A DNA stretch of 56,384 nucleotides from Saprospiraceae bacterium (GCA_017987975.1 JAGNSQ010000007.1:1-56384); one strand, 5' to 3'; counted from the first letter of the stretch, positions 45,310 through 54,368 are shown. Program-made: numbers and translations. Notes: generated from the sequence alone by a model not told the origin.

Positions 45310-45804
45310 ATGCTTATATTGAATGATACATCTGTAAAACAAAAGATCCAGCGATTGGCTTACCAAATTGCTGAAAACAATTTTCAGTATGATGAGATCA
45401 TTTTGGCGGGGATCAATAACAATGGATTTGGCTTTGCTAAACTATTGGAAAAAAAACTTAAAAAGATTGTAGAGACCCCGGTGACGACAAGGAGGATTAG
45501 ATTAAATCCTGCCAACCCTATTGGTTCAGATATTGTATTTGAACCCATGTTAGGAGATCTTCATTCTAAAGTGGTTATTTTAGTGGATGATGTAGCCAAT
45601 ACAGGACGCACCATTTTTTACGCTTTCAAACCATTGATGGAGAGTTTGCCTGGTAAAATTGAAGTTGCCGTTTTGGTAGATCGCACCCATAAGATGTTTC
45701 CTATAAAAGTTGACTATGTTGGCTTATCATTGGCAACTACACTGAAAGAAAATATTTCAGTAAAAATAGTAGGGGTTGAAGAGATGGAAGTACATTTGGA
45801 TTAA
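45310..45804 (+). CDS. Phosphoribosyltransferase (PyrR-like)
   Basis: This 164-residue type I PRTase has the PRPP-binding motif VVILVDDVANTGRTIFYA (residues 88-105) and the short PyrR-like N-terminus. The TRRIRLNP segment and size resemble PyrR and related small PRTases. It might be a uracil PRTase/regulator or another nucleobase salvage enzyme. There is no pyr operon here, so a regulatory PyrR role is not supported by context. It lies 9 bp after the cystathionine beta-synthase gene and is likely cotranscribed. Confidence 0.82.
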   Translation: MLILNDTSVKQKIQRLAYQIAENNFQYDEIILAGINNNGFGFAKLLEKKLKKIVETPVTTRRIRLNPANPIGSDIVFEPMLGDLHSKVVILVDDVANTGRTIFYAFKPLMESLPGKIEVAVLVDRTHKMFPIKVDYVGLSLATTLKENISVKIVGVEEMEVHLD

Positions 45805-45842
45805 AGTTTATTCATTCCTAATATATCGGAAGATACCCAGCA

Positions 45843-47153
45843 TTGGATCTCAGAGAAAAGCAACCATTATCTTTACATCCTGAGTATGTAGATGTGCTCA
45901 ATCAGCTGGAATCGAGTAATGAACATTTTTTCATTACCGGCAAAGCTGGCACAGGCAAGTCCACTCTACTGCAGCTTTTCAGGAGTACAACCAAGAAGAA
46001 GTTTGCTGTGCTGGCACCTACCGGAATTGCTGCTTTAAACGTAAGAGGTCAAACCATTCACTCTTTTTTTGGCTTTCCTCCAAGAATGTTGGATCGTTCA
46101 GAAATTGTACGTAGAAAAGATTATAGATTTTTTAATCAATTTGATGGTATCATCATTGATGAAGTTTCGATGGTTAGAGCTGATGTACTTGATAACATTG
46201 ATCTTTTTTTGAGAATTCAACGCAACAATAACCAGCCTTTTGGAGGGGTTCAAATGGTTTTTTTTGGAGACTTATTCCAACTACCTCCTGTTATTTCTTC
46301 TGAATTTGAACGTAAGTTTTTCAGAGAGACTTATGAGAGCCCTTATTTTTTTTCAGCCCGGGTTTTTTCTTCTGATTGCGAATTAAATATGATAGAACTA
46401 CATCAGGTTTTCAGGCAAGATGAAAAACATTTTATCAGATTACTGGATAATATCAGGCAAAGGAGCTTTGATTATGATGATTTAATGGAACTCAATGAAC
46501 GGGTAAGTGCCCCACCTGATGATCTGCAATACTTGATTAATTTGTGTGCTAGAAATGCCACAGCAGACCAGATCAACAAAGAATCACTGGCTGAGATAGA
46601 TGAACCTCCCGCTATATTTTACGCCAAAGTTGAAGGTGATTTTGCTCCATCATTTTTTCCAACAGAGAGTCAACTTCTTTTAAAAAGAGGAGCGCAGGTA
46701 ATGTTTGTCAAAAATGACTTGCAAAAACAATTTGTGAACGGCACATTGGGAATCCTAAAACACATTGAAGAGGGAGAGTTGTTAGTGGATATTCTGGACG
46801 AACATGGAAGAGACAAGACAATTAAAGTTTCGAGGTTGAGCTGGGAGAATATCAAATATCGGCCAGATCATACCGATCCAAATAAAATCAATGCGGAAGT
46901 AACCGGAAGTTTTACTCAATTTCCTCTTCGATTGGCATGGGCCATAACTATTCATAAGAGTCAGGGTAAAACGTTCGACAGGGTTAATATAGATATGGGA
47001 CAAGGAGCTTTTGAAGCTGGTCAAACCTATGTGGCATTGTCAAGATGCAGAAAGTTGGGTGGTATATATTTGAAGAAAGCCATAGAGCCAAGAGACATAA
47101 TTGTAGATCCGCTTATTTTGGAGTATTATGAGCGAATGAAAAGATGGGGATAA
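45843..47153 (+). CDS. Pif1-like DNA helicase (AAA ATPase, RecD superfamily)
   Basis: This 436-residue SF1B helicase starts at TTG 45843; the only other in-frame codons before the upstream stop are non-canonical. Walker A is GKAGTGKST (33-41), and motif Ia VLAPTGIAALNVRGQTIHSFF follows. Walker B is IIIDEVSMV (DE at 106-107), and motif III is FFGDLFQLPPV. The C-terminal motif V/VI segments are AWAITIHKSQGKTFDRVNID and YVALSRCRKLGGIYLKK. These are the hallmarks of Pif1-like proteins, which unwind DNA 5'-3'. Its stop overlaps the start of the deacetylase gene by 10 bp. Confidence 0.93.
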   Translation: MDLREKQPLSLHPEYVDVLNQLESSNEHFFITGKAGTGKSTLLQLFRSTTKKKFAVLAPTGIAALNVRGQTIHSFFGFPPRMLDRSEIVRRKDYRFFNQFDGIIIDEVSMVRADVLDNIDLFLRIQRNNNQPFGGVQMVFFGDLFQLPPVISSEFERKFFRETYESPYFFSARVFSSDCELNMIELHQVFRQDEKHFIRLLDNIRQRSFDYDDLMELNERVSAPPDDLQYLINLCARNATADQINKESLAEIDEPPAIFYAKVEGDFAPSFFPTESQLLLKRGAQVMFVKNDLQKQFVNGTLGILKHIEEGELLVDILDEHGRDKTIKVSRLSWENIKYRPDHTDPNKINAEVTGSFTQFPLRLAWAITIHKSQGKTFDRVNIDMGQGAFEAGQTYVALSRCRKLGGIYLKKAIEPRDIIVDPLILEYYERMKRWG

Positions 47154-48049
47154 AAATTGCCTACCACCCTATTTACGAATATCCATTGCCAGAAGGACAT
47201 CGTTTTCCGATGGAAAAGTATGGATTATTAAAAGAACAATTGATCTATGAAGGTGTATTTGGAGATGACCACTTTTTTGAACCTGTCGCATTAGGTGAAG
47301 AAGATGTTTTGCTGACCCATACCTCTGAGTATTGGTATAAACTATTGAATCAATCCTTAAGCCCGAAAGAAATCAGAAAAATCGGTTTTCCAATGTCTCC
47401 ATTATTGGTAGAAAGAGGAAGACATATCGCTCATGGAACATATGAATGTGCCTTGTATGCCTTAAGTACGGGTGTAGCACTCAATATAGCTGGCGGAACC
47501 CACCATTCCTTTGCCGGCCATGGCGAAGGGTTTTGTATTTTCAATGACATGGCCATAGCAGCTAATATTTTGCTAGATAAAAATTTGGTGAAAAAAATTC
47601 TAATAGTAGACCTGGATGTGCACCAGGGCAACGGTACAGCCAGTATTTTCAGAAGCAATAAAAATGTGTTTACTTTTAGTATGCATGGTGATAAAAATTA
47701 TCCACTGCATAAAGAGCAATCGGATTTGGATATACCACTGCCTGATGGAACGGAAGACTCTGTTTACCACGCAATCTTAAATCAGACTCTCGAACCGCTC
47801 ATTAATAAAGTGGTCCCGGATATCATTTTTTACCAGGCTGGCGTTGATGTATTAACCACTGATAAACTTGGCAGATTAAATCTCACTGAATATGGTTGTA
47901 AAAGACGAGATGAGATTGTATTTAGCTCTGCTCATAAATATCAAATTCCCGTGATTGTGACCATGGGGGGAGGCTATTCTCCTTTACTTAAAAATATTTT
48001 AAATGCTCACGTGAATACCTATAAAATAGCTAAGGAAATTTACACATGA
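47144..48049 (+). CDS. Histone-deacetylase-family (arginase-fold) zinc hydrolase
   Basis: This 301-residue class of bacterial HDAC/AcuC/APAH-like proteins has GGTHHSFAGHGEGFCIFNDMA with the catalytic pair H120/H121. The metal-binding segment VDLDVHQGNGTA supplies D156 or D158 and H160. Later VTMGGGYSP and YQAGVDVLTTDKLGR match the family. It removes acetyl groups from protein lysines or small polyamines/metabolites; the natural substrate cannot be told. The start overlaps the helicase gene, so it is translationally linked to it. Confidence 0.93.
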   Translation: MGIKIAYHPIYEYPLPEGHRFPMEKYGLLKEQLIYEGVFGDDHFFEPVALGEEDVLLTHTSEYWYKLLNQSLSPKEIRKIGFPMSPLLVERGRHIAHGTYECALYALSTGVALNIAGGTHHSFAGHGEGFCIFNDMAIAANILLDKNLVKKILIVDLDVHQGNGTASIFRSNKNVFTFSMHGDKNYPLHKEQSDLDIPLPDGTEDSVYHAILNQTLEPLINKVVPDIIFYQAGVDVLTTDKLGRLNLTEYGCKRRDEIVFSSAHKYQIPVIVTMGGGYSPLLKNILNAHVNTYKIAKEIYT

Positions 48050-48097
48050 ATTACTTTTTCGAAATTTTGTAAATTTACATGAATAAAATACTTTGAA

Positions 48098-48421
48098 TTG
48101 AAACTGTATTATTCCATCAGTGAAGTTGCAGAATTATTGTCTGTAAATACCAGCTTGATCAGATATTGGGAAAAAGAGTTTCCTCAATTAAGGCCAAATA
48201 AAATTGCCAATGGAGAAAGACGATTTACTCAAAAGGACATAGACCTGTTAAAACAAATCCAAGCTCTACTGAAAGACCAAGGCTATACAATTGATGGAGC
48301 CCGCAAAACATTGAAGAATGAAAATTCAGGTCAATATCTTGATAAAAGATTGCAGGAAGTAGAAAAAAAATTGCTCGAATTGAAAGAGCAAATGATTGTT
48401 ATAAAAAACAAACTGGATTAA
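48098..48421 (+). CDS. MerR-family transcriptional regulator
   Basis: This 107-residue protein has an N-terminal MerR winged helix-turn-helix: YYSISEVAELLSVNTSLIRYWEKEFPQLRPNK...RRFTQKDIDLLKQIQALLKDQGYTIDGARKTL. A C-terminal coiled coil follows for dimerisation. There is no effector-binding domain, which is usual for the small MlrA/HspR-like versions in Bacteroidota. The start codon is TTG at 48098, chosen because it directly precedes KLYYSISEVAELL. It is the last gene before a tight convergent junction with the LamG protein. Confidence 0.9.
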   Translation: MKLYYSISEVAELLSVNTSLIRYWEKEFPQLRPNKIANGERRFTQKDIDLLKQIQALLKDQGYTIDGARKTLKNENSGQYLDKRLQEVEKKLLELKEQMIVIKNKLD

Positions 48422-48423
48422 GT

Positions 48424-49656
48424 TTAATGAGGTTGAATATTGACGGTACCATGGCATTGTATGGTGCCATAATTTAGAAAAACTACCTGGCCCGTGTTCG
48501 AAGTTCTTTTAATTGTAGTATCGGTGAGCTGTAAGTTTCCATAGTTTTTGCAGGCTGGCAGGTTGCTATGGGTGGTGACAATTGTGAGGTTCGTGAAATG
48601 GGCAGCCACATTTGCATCGGTTTCAAAAACTATTGTATTGTTAGCTACAATACTGATGGTCGCAGAATTTAGATTGCTAAGTTGAATATTTCGATCAATG
48701 GCAATACCTGAGTTGAGATGAATGGTCTGGCCTGCCATTGAGGGAGTAAAAATGATGGTTTCACCAGGAACGGCACATAAAATCGCATTTCGCAGACTAC
48801 CAGGCCCCGTGTCATTGGTATTACTCACGGTATTGCTGCAGATAAAGGGCGAATCATTAGACCATTCAGGTCCCGCTGGGCTACCCCCTACATTCATAAA
48901 CCCATTAGAGACATTTAAAACATCATAAATAGTGGTTCCGCTTCCTTCATTTAAATGGTATAGGGCTACTGTTCTTATGTCGGCGCTGTAAGGGGCAGTT
49001 GGTGGAATAAAATTTGTACTATATCGGAGGGTGTCAGAAATTCTAACTTCGTCTAACCATCCGCTGAAATAGAGGGAGCCCGGATAGTCATGCTTTTCAG
49101 CACCGAAGACCAAAAAAGGATCGCTATTGGGTTGAGAGGTTGGTCTGTTGTTTCTGTATGAAATATCTCCCGTTGCACTTGAGCTGGTAACTTCATCTTC
49201 GATGACTCCGTCAATAAACAATTTTATGTTGCCATTGGAAGCCTTGCGCACAACTGCGATGTGATGCCATACACCATCGTCTACTATTGAAGAACCACAG
49301 AGCCCTACCGGCCCCAAGCTCAATTTTTCAATTCCAAACATAATTTTTCTATTACCCAGTCCAATTCCATAATCGCCGTAATCGCCGGGACCATCTACAT
49401 CCCGATCAATCATTATATTGCTAAAATACCATTGGGTGCCATCGCAAAAGCTGGCATTGTTTTGACCTGGCTGGGCCTTCATCCAAAAGTCAATGGTGAA
49501 ATCAAGTGACACATCAACCGGTTTATGTGGGTTGTCAAGAGGAATCTTAATGCGGTCTATATCTCCATAGCCATTGCCAAAGAAACGAACGGAATGCTGT
49601 TGGGCAACAGCTGTGTTCATCAGTAAAGAAATAATTAAAATGATCAACAGACGCAT
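48424..49656 (-). CDS. Secreted LamG-domain protein with a short beta-helix-like tail
   Basis: This 410-residue protein has a signal peptide (to about 18, NTAVAQQ). A LamG/concanavalin-like domain (about 22-230) has typical WHHIAVVRKASNGNIKLFIDGVIEDE and GWLDEVRISDTLRYSTNF. After residue 270 the protein has SNTNDTGPGSLRNAI, the opening of CSLREA/right-handed beta-helix repeats, and then a few helix turns rich in N/T/I. It ends at HGTVNIQPH without a T9SS sorting domain, which most Bacteroidota proteins of this design carry, so it may be truncated or use another anchor. No mobile element is nearby. Confidence 0.75.
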   Translation of the reverse strand: MRLLIILIISLLMNTAVAQQHSVRFFGNGYGDIDRIKIPLDNPHKPVDVSLDFTIDFWMKAQPGQNNASFCDGTQWYFSNIMIDRDVDGPGDYGDYGIGLGNRKIMFGIEKLSLGPVGLCGSSIVDDGVWHHIAVVRKASNGNIKLFIDGVIEDEVTSSSATGDISYRNNRPTSQPNSDPFLVFGAEKHDYPGSLYFSGWLDEVRISDTLRYSTNFIPPTAPYSADIRTVALYHLNEGSGTTIYDVLNVSNGFMNVGGSPAGPEWSNDSPFICSNTVSNTNDTGPGSLRNAILCAVPGETIIFTPSMAGQTIHLNSGIAIDRNIQLSNLNSATISIVANNTIVFETDANVAAHFTNLTIVTTHSNLPACKNYGNLQLTDTTIKRTSNTGQVVFLNYGTIQCHGTVNIQPH

Positions 49657-49681
49657 GCCAATTTTATAGTTTAATTACCCA

Positions 49682-51511
49682 TTAAACGTAACCATACAAA
49701 GATCCCCCTTTTTTAAATAAGGAATCTACCTTTGCAGAAATTTTTGGATCTACTTCCAGCACCGGGGCATGGTGAAATTTTATTCGGGCATCGATGATAA
49801 GAGAACCTGTGCAGCCCCAGTGCTTATCCTTGGTAAACTCCCCTATTCCATATATATCGGTTGCAGGATTAGCTCGCGTAAAGGTCACCCATAAGTAGTT
49901 GTTGATATGGGATGCAATGAAGGGGGCATCCTCACACAACACAATAAGTGGAAATTGGGAAAGGTCTTGGAGCTTAAGATAATCAATTAGTGCATTTACT
50001 TCCACTCGACTCTCTTCATAACTATTCCATTTATTGATTTGCAGTGCCAAAACACCAGGAATAGGGCAACTTATTTTTTGAATGAGGGTATGGTCAACGA
50101 AGATGGGAAGATCAGTACCCAATTTTCGGATTACAGGGCCTCTACAAGCCATAATTAATTTGGATCCAGCATTCCATCCATTTCCGGAATAATCTAAAGT
50201 GTCAATGGTAGTTTTGGTATGAAAATGGAGATCTCTTCTCCAATCGATTCTTTCAAGTAAGTGATTAAAAAAGGCTGGAATATTTTTAGCAGAGATGGGA
50301 GCATCGTCTTCATCAGCAGCAATTAAAAGGAATTTTGCCAATGATGTTTGACCACTTCCAATAATTCTGTTGGCTATAGTGAGAATTTCTTCTGGCACCC
50401 GTTCCCTGAATGGCATATACCGGTCTTTGGCTGTTGCCAATAATAACGGATGAACACCAGCAGCATCAACGGCATGTATTGATGTGGCCCCGGGAAATTC
50501 CTGAGGAGTCAAATCCTTCACTATTTCATGGATGAGATAACCAAAACTGGAATCTTCCTGGGGAGGTCTGCCTACAACTGTGAAATGCCAGATAGCATCT
50601 TTTTTGTGATAAACATCATCTACCTTCATGAAGGGGAAGTCATGAGTCAGACTGTAATAGCCAAGGTGATCTCCAAAAGGACCTTCCTCTTTTTTGATGT
50701 CTTTTTGGATGGTTCCAGTAATGACAAAATCAGCATCTGAAGATAAAGTATGGCCTTTGGAATCGGTCCAATATCTGAATCTTCTACCTGCGAGTAAGCC
50801 TGCCATTGTAAGTTCGCTTATATTTTCAGGCATAGGCATGATTGCTGAGAAAGCATGGGCCGGTGGACCACCAATAAAAACGCTGCATTTAAAAGCTTGG
50901 TGGGAGTTATTGTACATTTGGTGATGGATGCCAATCCCTCTGTGCAGCTGATAATGTAGTCCTATTTCTTCATCTTCTTTATATTTATTACCCGTTAGTT
51001 GTATTCGGTACATCCCAATATTACTTTTCATAATGTGCTGATCACCGGGTGGCAGGGTAAAGACCTGAGGCATAGTCACAAAAGCGCCTCCATCCATAGG
51101 CCATGATTTGATCAATGGAAGCTGACTTATGCGCGTTTTCCCAAAACAGATGGGTGGTTTAAAATATGATTTAGATGGTAATGCCTTAAGTGCATGAGGT
51201 AAAACCGGCAAGTACTGTAATGGTCTTTTTATTGCATTGGCTGGATTGGCTTTAATTTCCATCAGCTGCTGCACCTTTCGCAATGTATGCCTGAATAAAA
51301 AACGAGTTCGATCAAAAGTGCCATATAAATTAGAAAGAGCCATAAAAGGACTTCCTTCAATTTTTTCAAAAAGAAGAGCAGGACCTCCAGCTTCAAAAAT
51401 CCGGCGGTGAATTTCAGCTGCTTCGAGATTTCCGGAAACAACTTCTTTTATTCGAATCAATTGACCCGACTTTTCCAGATCAATGGCGGCATCTTTTAAT
51501 GAGCGGTGCAT
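49682..51511 (-). CDS. UbiD-family decarboxylase, probably menaquinone pathway
   Basis: This 609-residue UbiD-like decarboxylase is of the long type found in futalosine-pathway bacteria. Key segments are DQHIMKSNIGMYRIQLTGNKYKEDEEIGLHYQLHRGIGIHH (prenyl-FMN/metal-binding region), PPAHAFSAIMPMPENISELTMAGLLAGRR and the catalytic EEGPFGDHLGYYS. It requires prenylated FMN made by a UbiX protein, not seen here. Given mqnE in the same window, a late decarboxylation in menaquinone synthesis is the most economical role, but UbiD proteins are diverse. It lies downstream of the M16-like gene. Confidence 0.85.
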   Translation of the reverse strand: MHRSLKDAAIDLEKSGQLIRIKEVVSGNLEAAEIHRRIFEAGGPALLFEKIEGSPFMALSNLYGTFDRTRFLFRHTLRKVQQLMEIKANPANAIKRPLQYLPVLPHALKALPSKSYFKPPICFGKTRISQLPLIKSWPMDGGAFVTMPQVFTLPPGDQHIMKSNIGMYRIQLTGNKYKEDEEIGLHYQLHRGIGIHHQMYNNSHQAFKCSVFIGGPPAHAFSAIMPMPENISELTMAGLLAGRRFRYWTDSKGHTLSSDADFVITGTIQKDIKKEEGPFGDHLGYYSLTHDFPFMKVDDVYHKKDAIWHFTVVGRPPQEDSSFGYLIHEIVKDLTPQEFPGATSIHAVDAAGVHPLLLATAKDRYMPFRERVPEEILTIANRIIGSGQTSLAKFLLIAADEDDAPISAKNIPAFFNHLLERIDWRRDLHFHTKTTIDTLDYSGNGWNAGSKLIMACRGPVIRKLGTDLPIFVDHTLIQKISCPIPGVLALQINKWNSYEESRVEVNALIDYLKLQDLSQFPLIVLCEDAPFIASHINNYLWVTFTRANPATDIYGIGEFTKDKHWGCTGSLIIDARIKFHHAPVLEVDPKISAKVDSLFKKGGSLYGYV

Positions 51512-51557
51512 ATGGCCTTTACTTTAATACCTAACAATTGCGATGCTGATTGGTTTG

Positions 51558-52835
51558 TCATTTGCCACCAACAATTACTTCCAACATTGAATCTTTTGAT
51601 AAATATAGGATGGCTAGATCCTGGAGTCTGGCAGCATCAATAGATAAAATTTCCTGGACAAATTGCTCGAAATGAGCTTTATCAGCAAAGTCCAATTGAA
51701 GTGACCTGAAAAAAGACATCACATTTAATGGGCCATCAATGAGATTTAAGAAGTTTCCCAACAAATAGTTTTTCACCATTTGTAATTCCTCATTTGATAC
51801 AGCTTCTTGTTTTAGTAAATCCATTTGATGATAAATTTCGTCAATGGTTTTTTGTTCATTGCCTACAGCTACCTCCGTTTCTATGTAAAAATATCCATCA
51901 TAGATCAAGTGATCCATTACAGAATAAATGTTGTATGTCAACCCTTTCTCTTCTCTGATTGACGACATAAGTCGGGATCCAAAATAGCCCCCAAGAATGG
52001 TATTGAGTACGTAGAATCCCGCAAAATCTTTATGGTGTCTGTTAAATAATCTTTTACCAATTTTGATAGAAGACTGGTGTATATTTTTACTAGGTACAAA
52101 AATGCGGGTATGGTTTGTGCTGTCCTGAATATCAGGTACTTTAAGATCATCAGATACTTTATACTGAATTCCCAGGTGATTATTTAGTGCGGGTAGCATC
52201 GTAGGTGAAATTTTACCTCCCAGCAGCATGAAACAGTGATTGATGCCAAAGGCATTTTTGTGGTGATCTAAAAGATCCTCTCTGATAATGTCTTTTATAA
52301 AGGCCTCTTCTGTATTGTATCCATAGGGATGATGTTTGCCAAATAAACTTTCAGTAAATATTCTATAATTCACCAACTCGTTTTTCGATAGGTCTAATTG
52401 TAACTTCTGGATATTGGTTCTTTTGTATTTTTCAATTTCATCTTCTATAAAGATGGGGTCATATAGAATGTCCTGAAGTACCGGGAGCAGTTTATCAAAA
52501 TGTCTGGTGAGACCGGAAAGACTAAAAAAGGTATAATCAAGATTAGCACCACTTCTGAGGGTGGACCCGTAAAAGTCAATGGATTCAGAAATCACTTCAG
52601 AAGTCAGGCTTGATGTTCCTTCACGCATTAAGCTGGTAGTTATTTTGGATGCCATCTTTTTGGTTTCCAACAACCGTGCACCTCTGTATACGATATCCAG
52701 CCTGACAATTTCTTGTGAACCCATATTAACTATAGAGAGCGGAATTCCATTGTCGAGGGTAATATCTTCCTTCAATGGAAAATTAAACTTTTCTATTTTA
52801 CTAAACCCAGGCCCTTTTTTCCAGTTGATTTTCAT
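51558..52835 (-). CDS. M16-like (insulinase-family) protein lacking the zinc motif
   Basis: The start at ATG 52835 gives 425 residues; a longer frame from 52883 would add a non-typical N-terminus. The M16 fold is recognisable from FYGSTLRSGANLDYTFFSLSGLTRHFDKLLPVLQDIL and GGYFGSRLMSSIREEKGLTYNIYSVM, typical of M16 C-terminal domains. The zinc site HxxEH expected in the first 70 residues is replaced by LLETKKMASKITTSLMREGT, so no metalloprotease activity is expected. Such inactive subunits normally pair with an active M16 peptidase, usually adjacent; none is present here. Predicted not to be exported. Confidence 0.85.
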   Translation of the reverse strand: MKINWKKGPGFSKIEKFNFPLKEDITLDNGIPLSIVNMGSQEIVRLDIVYRGARLLETKKMASKITTSLMREGTSSLTSEVISESIDFYGSTLRSGANLDYTFFSLSGLTRHFDKLLPVLQDILYDPIFIEDEIEKYKRTNIQKLQLDLSKNELVNYRIFTESLFGKHHPYGYNTEEAFIKDIIREDLLDHHKNAFGINHCFMLLGGKISPTMLPALNNHLGIQYKVSDDLKVPDIQDSTNHTRIFVPSKNIHQSSIKIGKRLFNRHHKDFAGFYVLNTILGGYFGSRLMSSIREEKGLTYNIYSVMDHLIYDGYFYIETEVAVGNEQKTIDEIYHQMDLLKQEAVSNEELQMVKNYLLGNFLNLIDGPLNVMSFFRSLQLDFADKAHFEQFVQEILSIDAARLQDLAILYLSKDSMLEVIVGGK

Positions 52836-52985
52836 TTGAGAATTTCTGATGCGAAAGTAATAAAGGTAATTGATGTAGTTCAATTAAAAAGCCTGCTTTG
52901 CATCTATAGAGAATCCAATCCATATTTTTGTATACAACACAATATCAGCGTAATAGATATTATTAATTTAAATATGTGAAAAATA

Positions 52986-53054
52986 TTGTCAAAAAATGTT
53001 GAATTATTTGCCAAATGACAATATATTTGACTTGTAAATGACAAAATAGTTGTC
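52986..53054 (+). promoter_or_regulatory. Promoter with repeated TGACAA/TTGTC operator-like sites
   Basis: TTG (52999-53001), a 20-bp spacer and TATATTTG (53022-53029) form a Bacteroidota promoter. Around it are TTGTCA (52986-52991), TGACAA (53016-53021), and the exact inverted repeat GACAA-N5-TTGTC (53040-53054) that abuts the start codon. TTGTCA and TGACAA also form an inverted pair flanking the -33 element. The arrangement looks like binding sites for a repressor. Confidence 0.5.
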
Positions 53055-53055
53055 C

Positions 53056-54135
53056 ATGTATTATACACTACCAACATTGCAACCTCAATTGAGGGGAAGA
53101 GGAGCCCTGCTTAATCCTCAAAATCCTTTTTCATCGGAAGTAAGAGATAAGACTCCATGGATTTGGGAGGCTGATGGTGATGAAATAAAGATTAAGACAA
53201 AATTGGTGGATACCTATCCAAAGACAATTGTCAACAAGGTTGATAGCCCGGATGTTGGTATGGAATATTCGTTAAATCCTTATCAGGGCTGTGAGCATGG
53301 TTGTGTTTACTGTTATGCGAGGAATACTCATCCCTATTGGGGGTATAGTTCGGGAGTTGATTTTGAATCCGTGATTTTAATCAAAAGAAATGCACCTGAG
53401 CTTTTAGAAAAACTATTGAAAAGTAAAACATGGACAGGTCACCCCATCATGCTATCTGGAAATACTGATTGTTACCAGCCCATAGAAAAGGAGTTGGAAA
53501 TTACCAGAGAATTGTTGAAAATATTTTTAAAGTACAAACATCCGGTAGGCATAGTGACTAAAAATGCACTTATTCTGAGAGATATGGACATTTTGAAAGA
53601 ACTCAACAAGCATCAGCTCATAAGTGTAGCCATCAGCATAAATACATTGGATGATGACCTCAGGCGACTTATGGAACCGCGAACGAGTAGTGTTCAAAAA
53701 CGGTTAGATACGGTCAAAATGTTGGCTAAAGAAAAGATACCGGTAACAGTGCTTGCTGCTCCCATCATACCTGGTTTAAATGATACTGATATTTTACCAC
53801 TGGCAAAAAAAGTTTCAGAAGCAGGCGCAAAAAGGCTAAGTCACATTGTGGTGAGACTAAATGGTGATCTGGCAGAGATATTTACACATTGGCTTGAAAA
53901 TACATTTCCCGACAGAAAGGAGAAAGTACTAAATAAGATTAGAAGCCTTTTTGGCGGAAAATTAGGGAGTTCCCAGTTTGTAGACCGCATGAAAGGGGCT
54001 GGGAAAATCGCAGACATAATCCATCAACAATTTTCTATGGCTAAAAAATTGTACATGCTAAAAGACGAACATTTTGAATACAACATGAGTAGTTATAAAA
54101 CAAAAAATGGGGTCCAACTTGAGCTTTTTTCCTGA
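53056..54135 (+). CDS. PA0069-family radical SAM protein (SplB-like)
   Basis: This is a 359-residue protein from ATG 53056; a TTG two codons upstream is less likely. The N-terminus (RGRGALLNPQNPF) is the usual family opening. The radical SAM triad is in NPYQGCEHGCVYCYARNTHPYWG (C-x3-C-x2-C). MLSGNTDCYQPIEKELEITRELL and VTKNALILRDMDIL are conserved SplB-like segments. The family is related to spore photoproduct lyase, but its substrate is unknown. It sits alone behind an unusual promoter with repeated palindromic sites and is followed by a repeat-containing intergenic region. Confidence 0.92.
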   Translation: MYYTLPTLQPQLRGRGALLNPQNPFSSEVRDKTPWIWEADGDEIKIKTKLVDTYPKTIVNKVDSPDVGMEYSLNPYQGCEHGCVYCYARNTHPYWGYSSGVDFESVILIKRNAPELLEKLLKSKTWTGHPIMLSGNTDCYQPIEKELEITRELLKIFLKYKHPVGIVTKNALILRDMDILKELNKHQLISVAISINTLDDDLRRLMEPRTSSVQKRLDTVKMLAKEKIPVTVLAAPIIPGLNDTDILPLAKKVSEAGAKRLSHIVVRLNGDLAEIFTHWLENTFPDRKEKVLNKIRSLFGGKLGSSQFVDRMKGAGKIADIIHQQFSMAKKLYMLKDEHFEYNMSSYKTKNGVQLELFS

Positions 54136-54290
54136 TTGGACTAAAATTGATGACCTCACAAATTATTAAGATTGAGTAATGCCATCTTAACCTTGGTTCA
54201 GGAAATATTTTAATCATAACTTCAATGACTGTGGGAGGTTATAATATATTAAATCCCTTCTTCATGGTGTTGACAATACATTTGATATTG
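54136..54290. other. Intergenic, no gene recognised
   Basis: AT-rich sequence after the radical SAM gene without a clear terminator or open frame. A degenerate copy of the 26-bp repeat may lie near its right end. Confidence 0.5.
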
Positions 54291-54368
54291 ACCACAGAAA
54301 TAAGCCATTGTTATTAACCACAGATGTTAGCCATTGCTACTAACCACAGATGTTAGCCATTGCTATTA
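54291..54368. repeat. Three tandem copies of a 26-bp repeat
   Basis: Three head-to-tail 26-bp units start at 54291, 54317 and 54343. Each begins ACCACAGA and carries AGCCATTG at positions 14-21. Units 2 and 3 differ at one base (CTACTA versus CTATTA); unit 1 is more diverged. A decayed further unit (ACCATTGGATTTG...) follows at 54369. The period is not a multiple of three, so it is not coding. Confidence 0.9.

Noticed and set aside
48098-48421. Regulation of the helicase/deacetylase genes by the neighbouring MerR protein
   Set aside because: I found no palindromic 19-20 bp spaced promoter of the MerR type in front of those genes, so no link can be claimed.
52836-52883. N-terminal extension of the M16-like protein
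   Set aside because: The extra 16 residues are rich in Tyr/Ile/Asn with no signal-peptide character; ATG 52835 fits the family start better.
54291-54368. CRISPR array
   Set aside because: The units are contiguous with no spacers, there are only three, and no cas gene is nearby.
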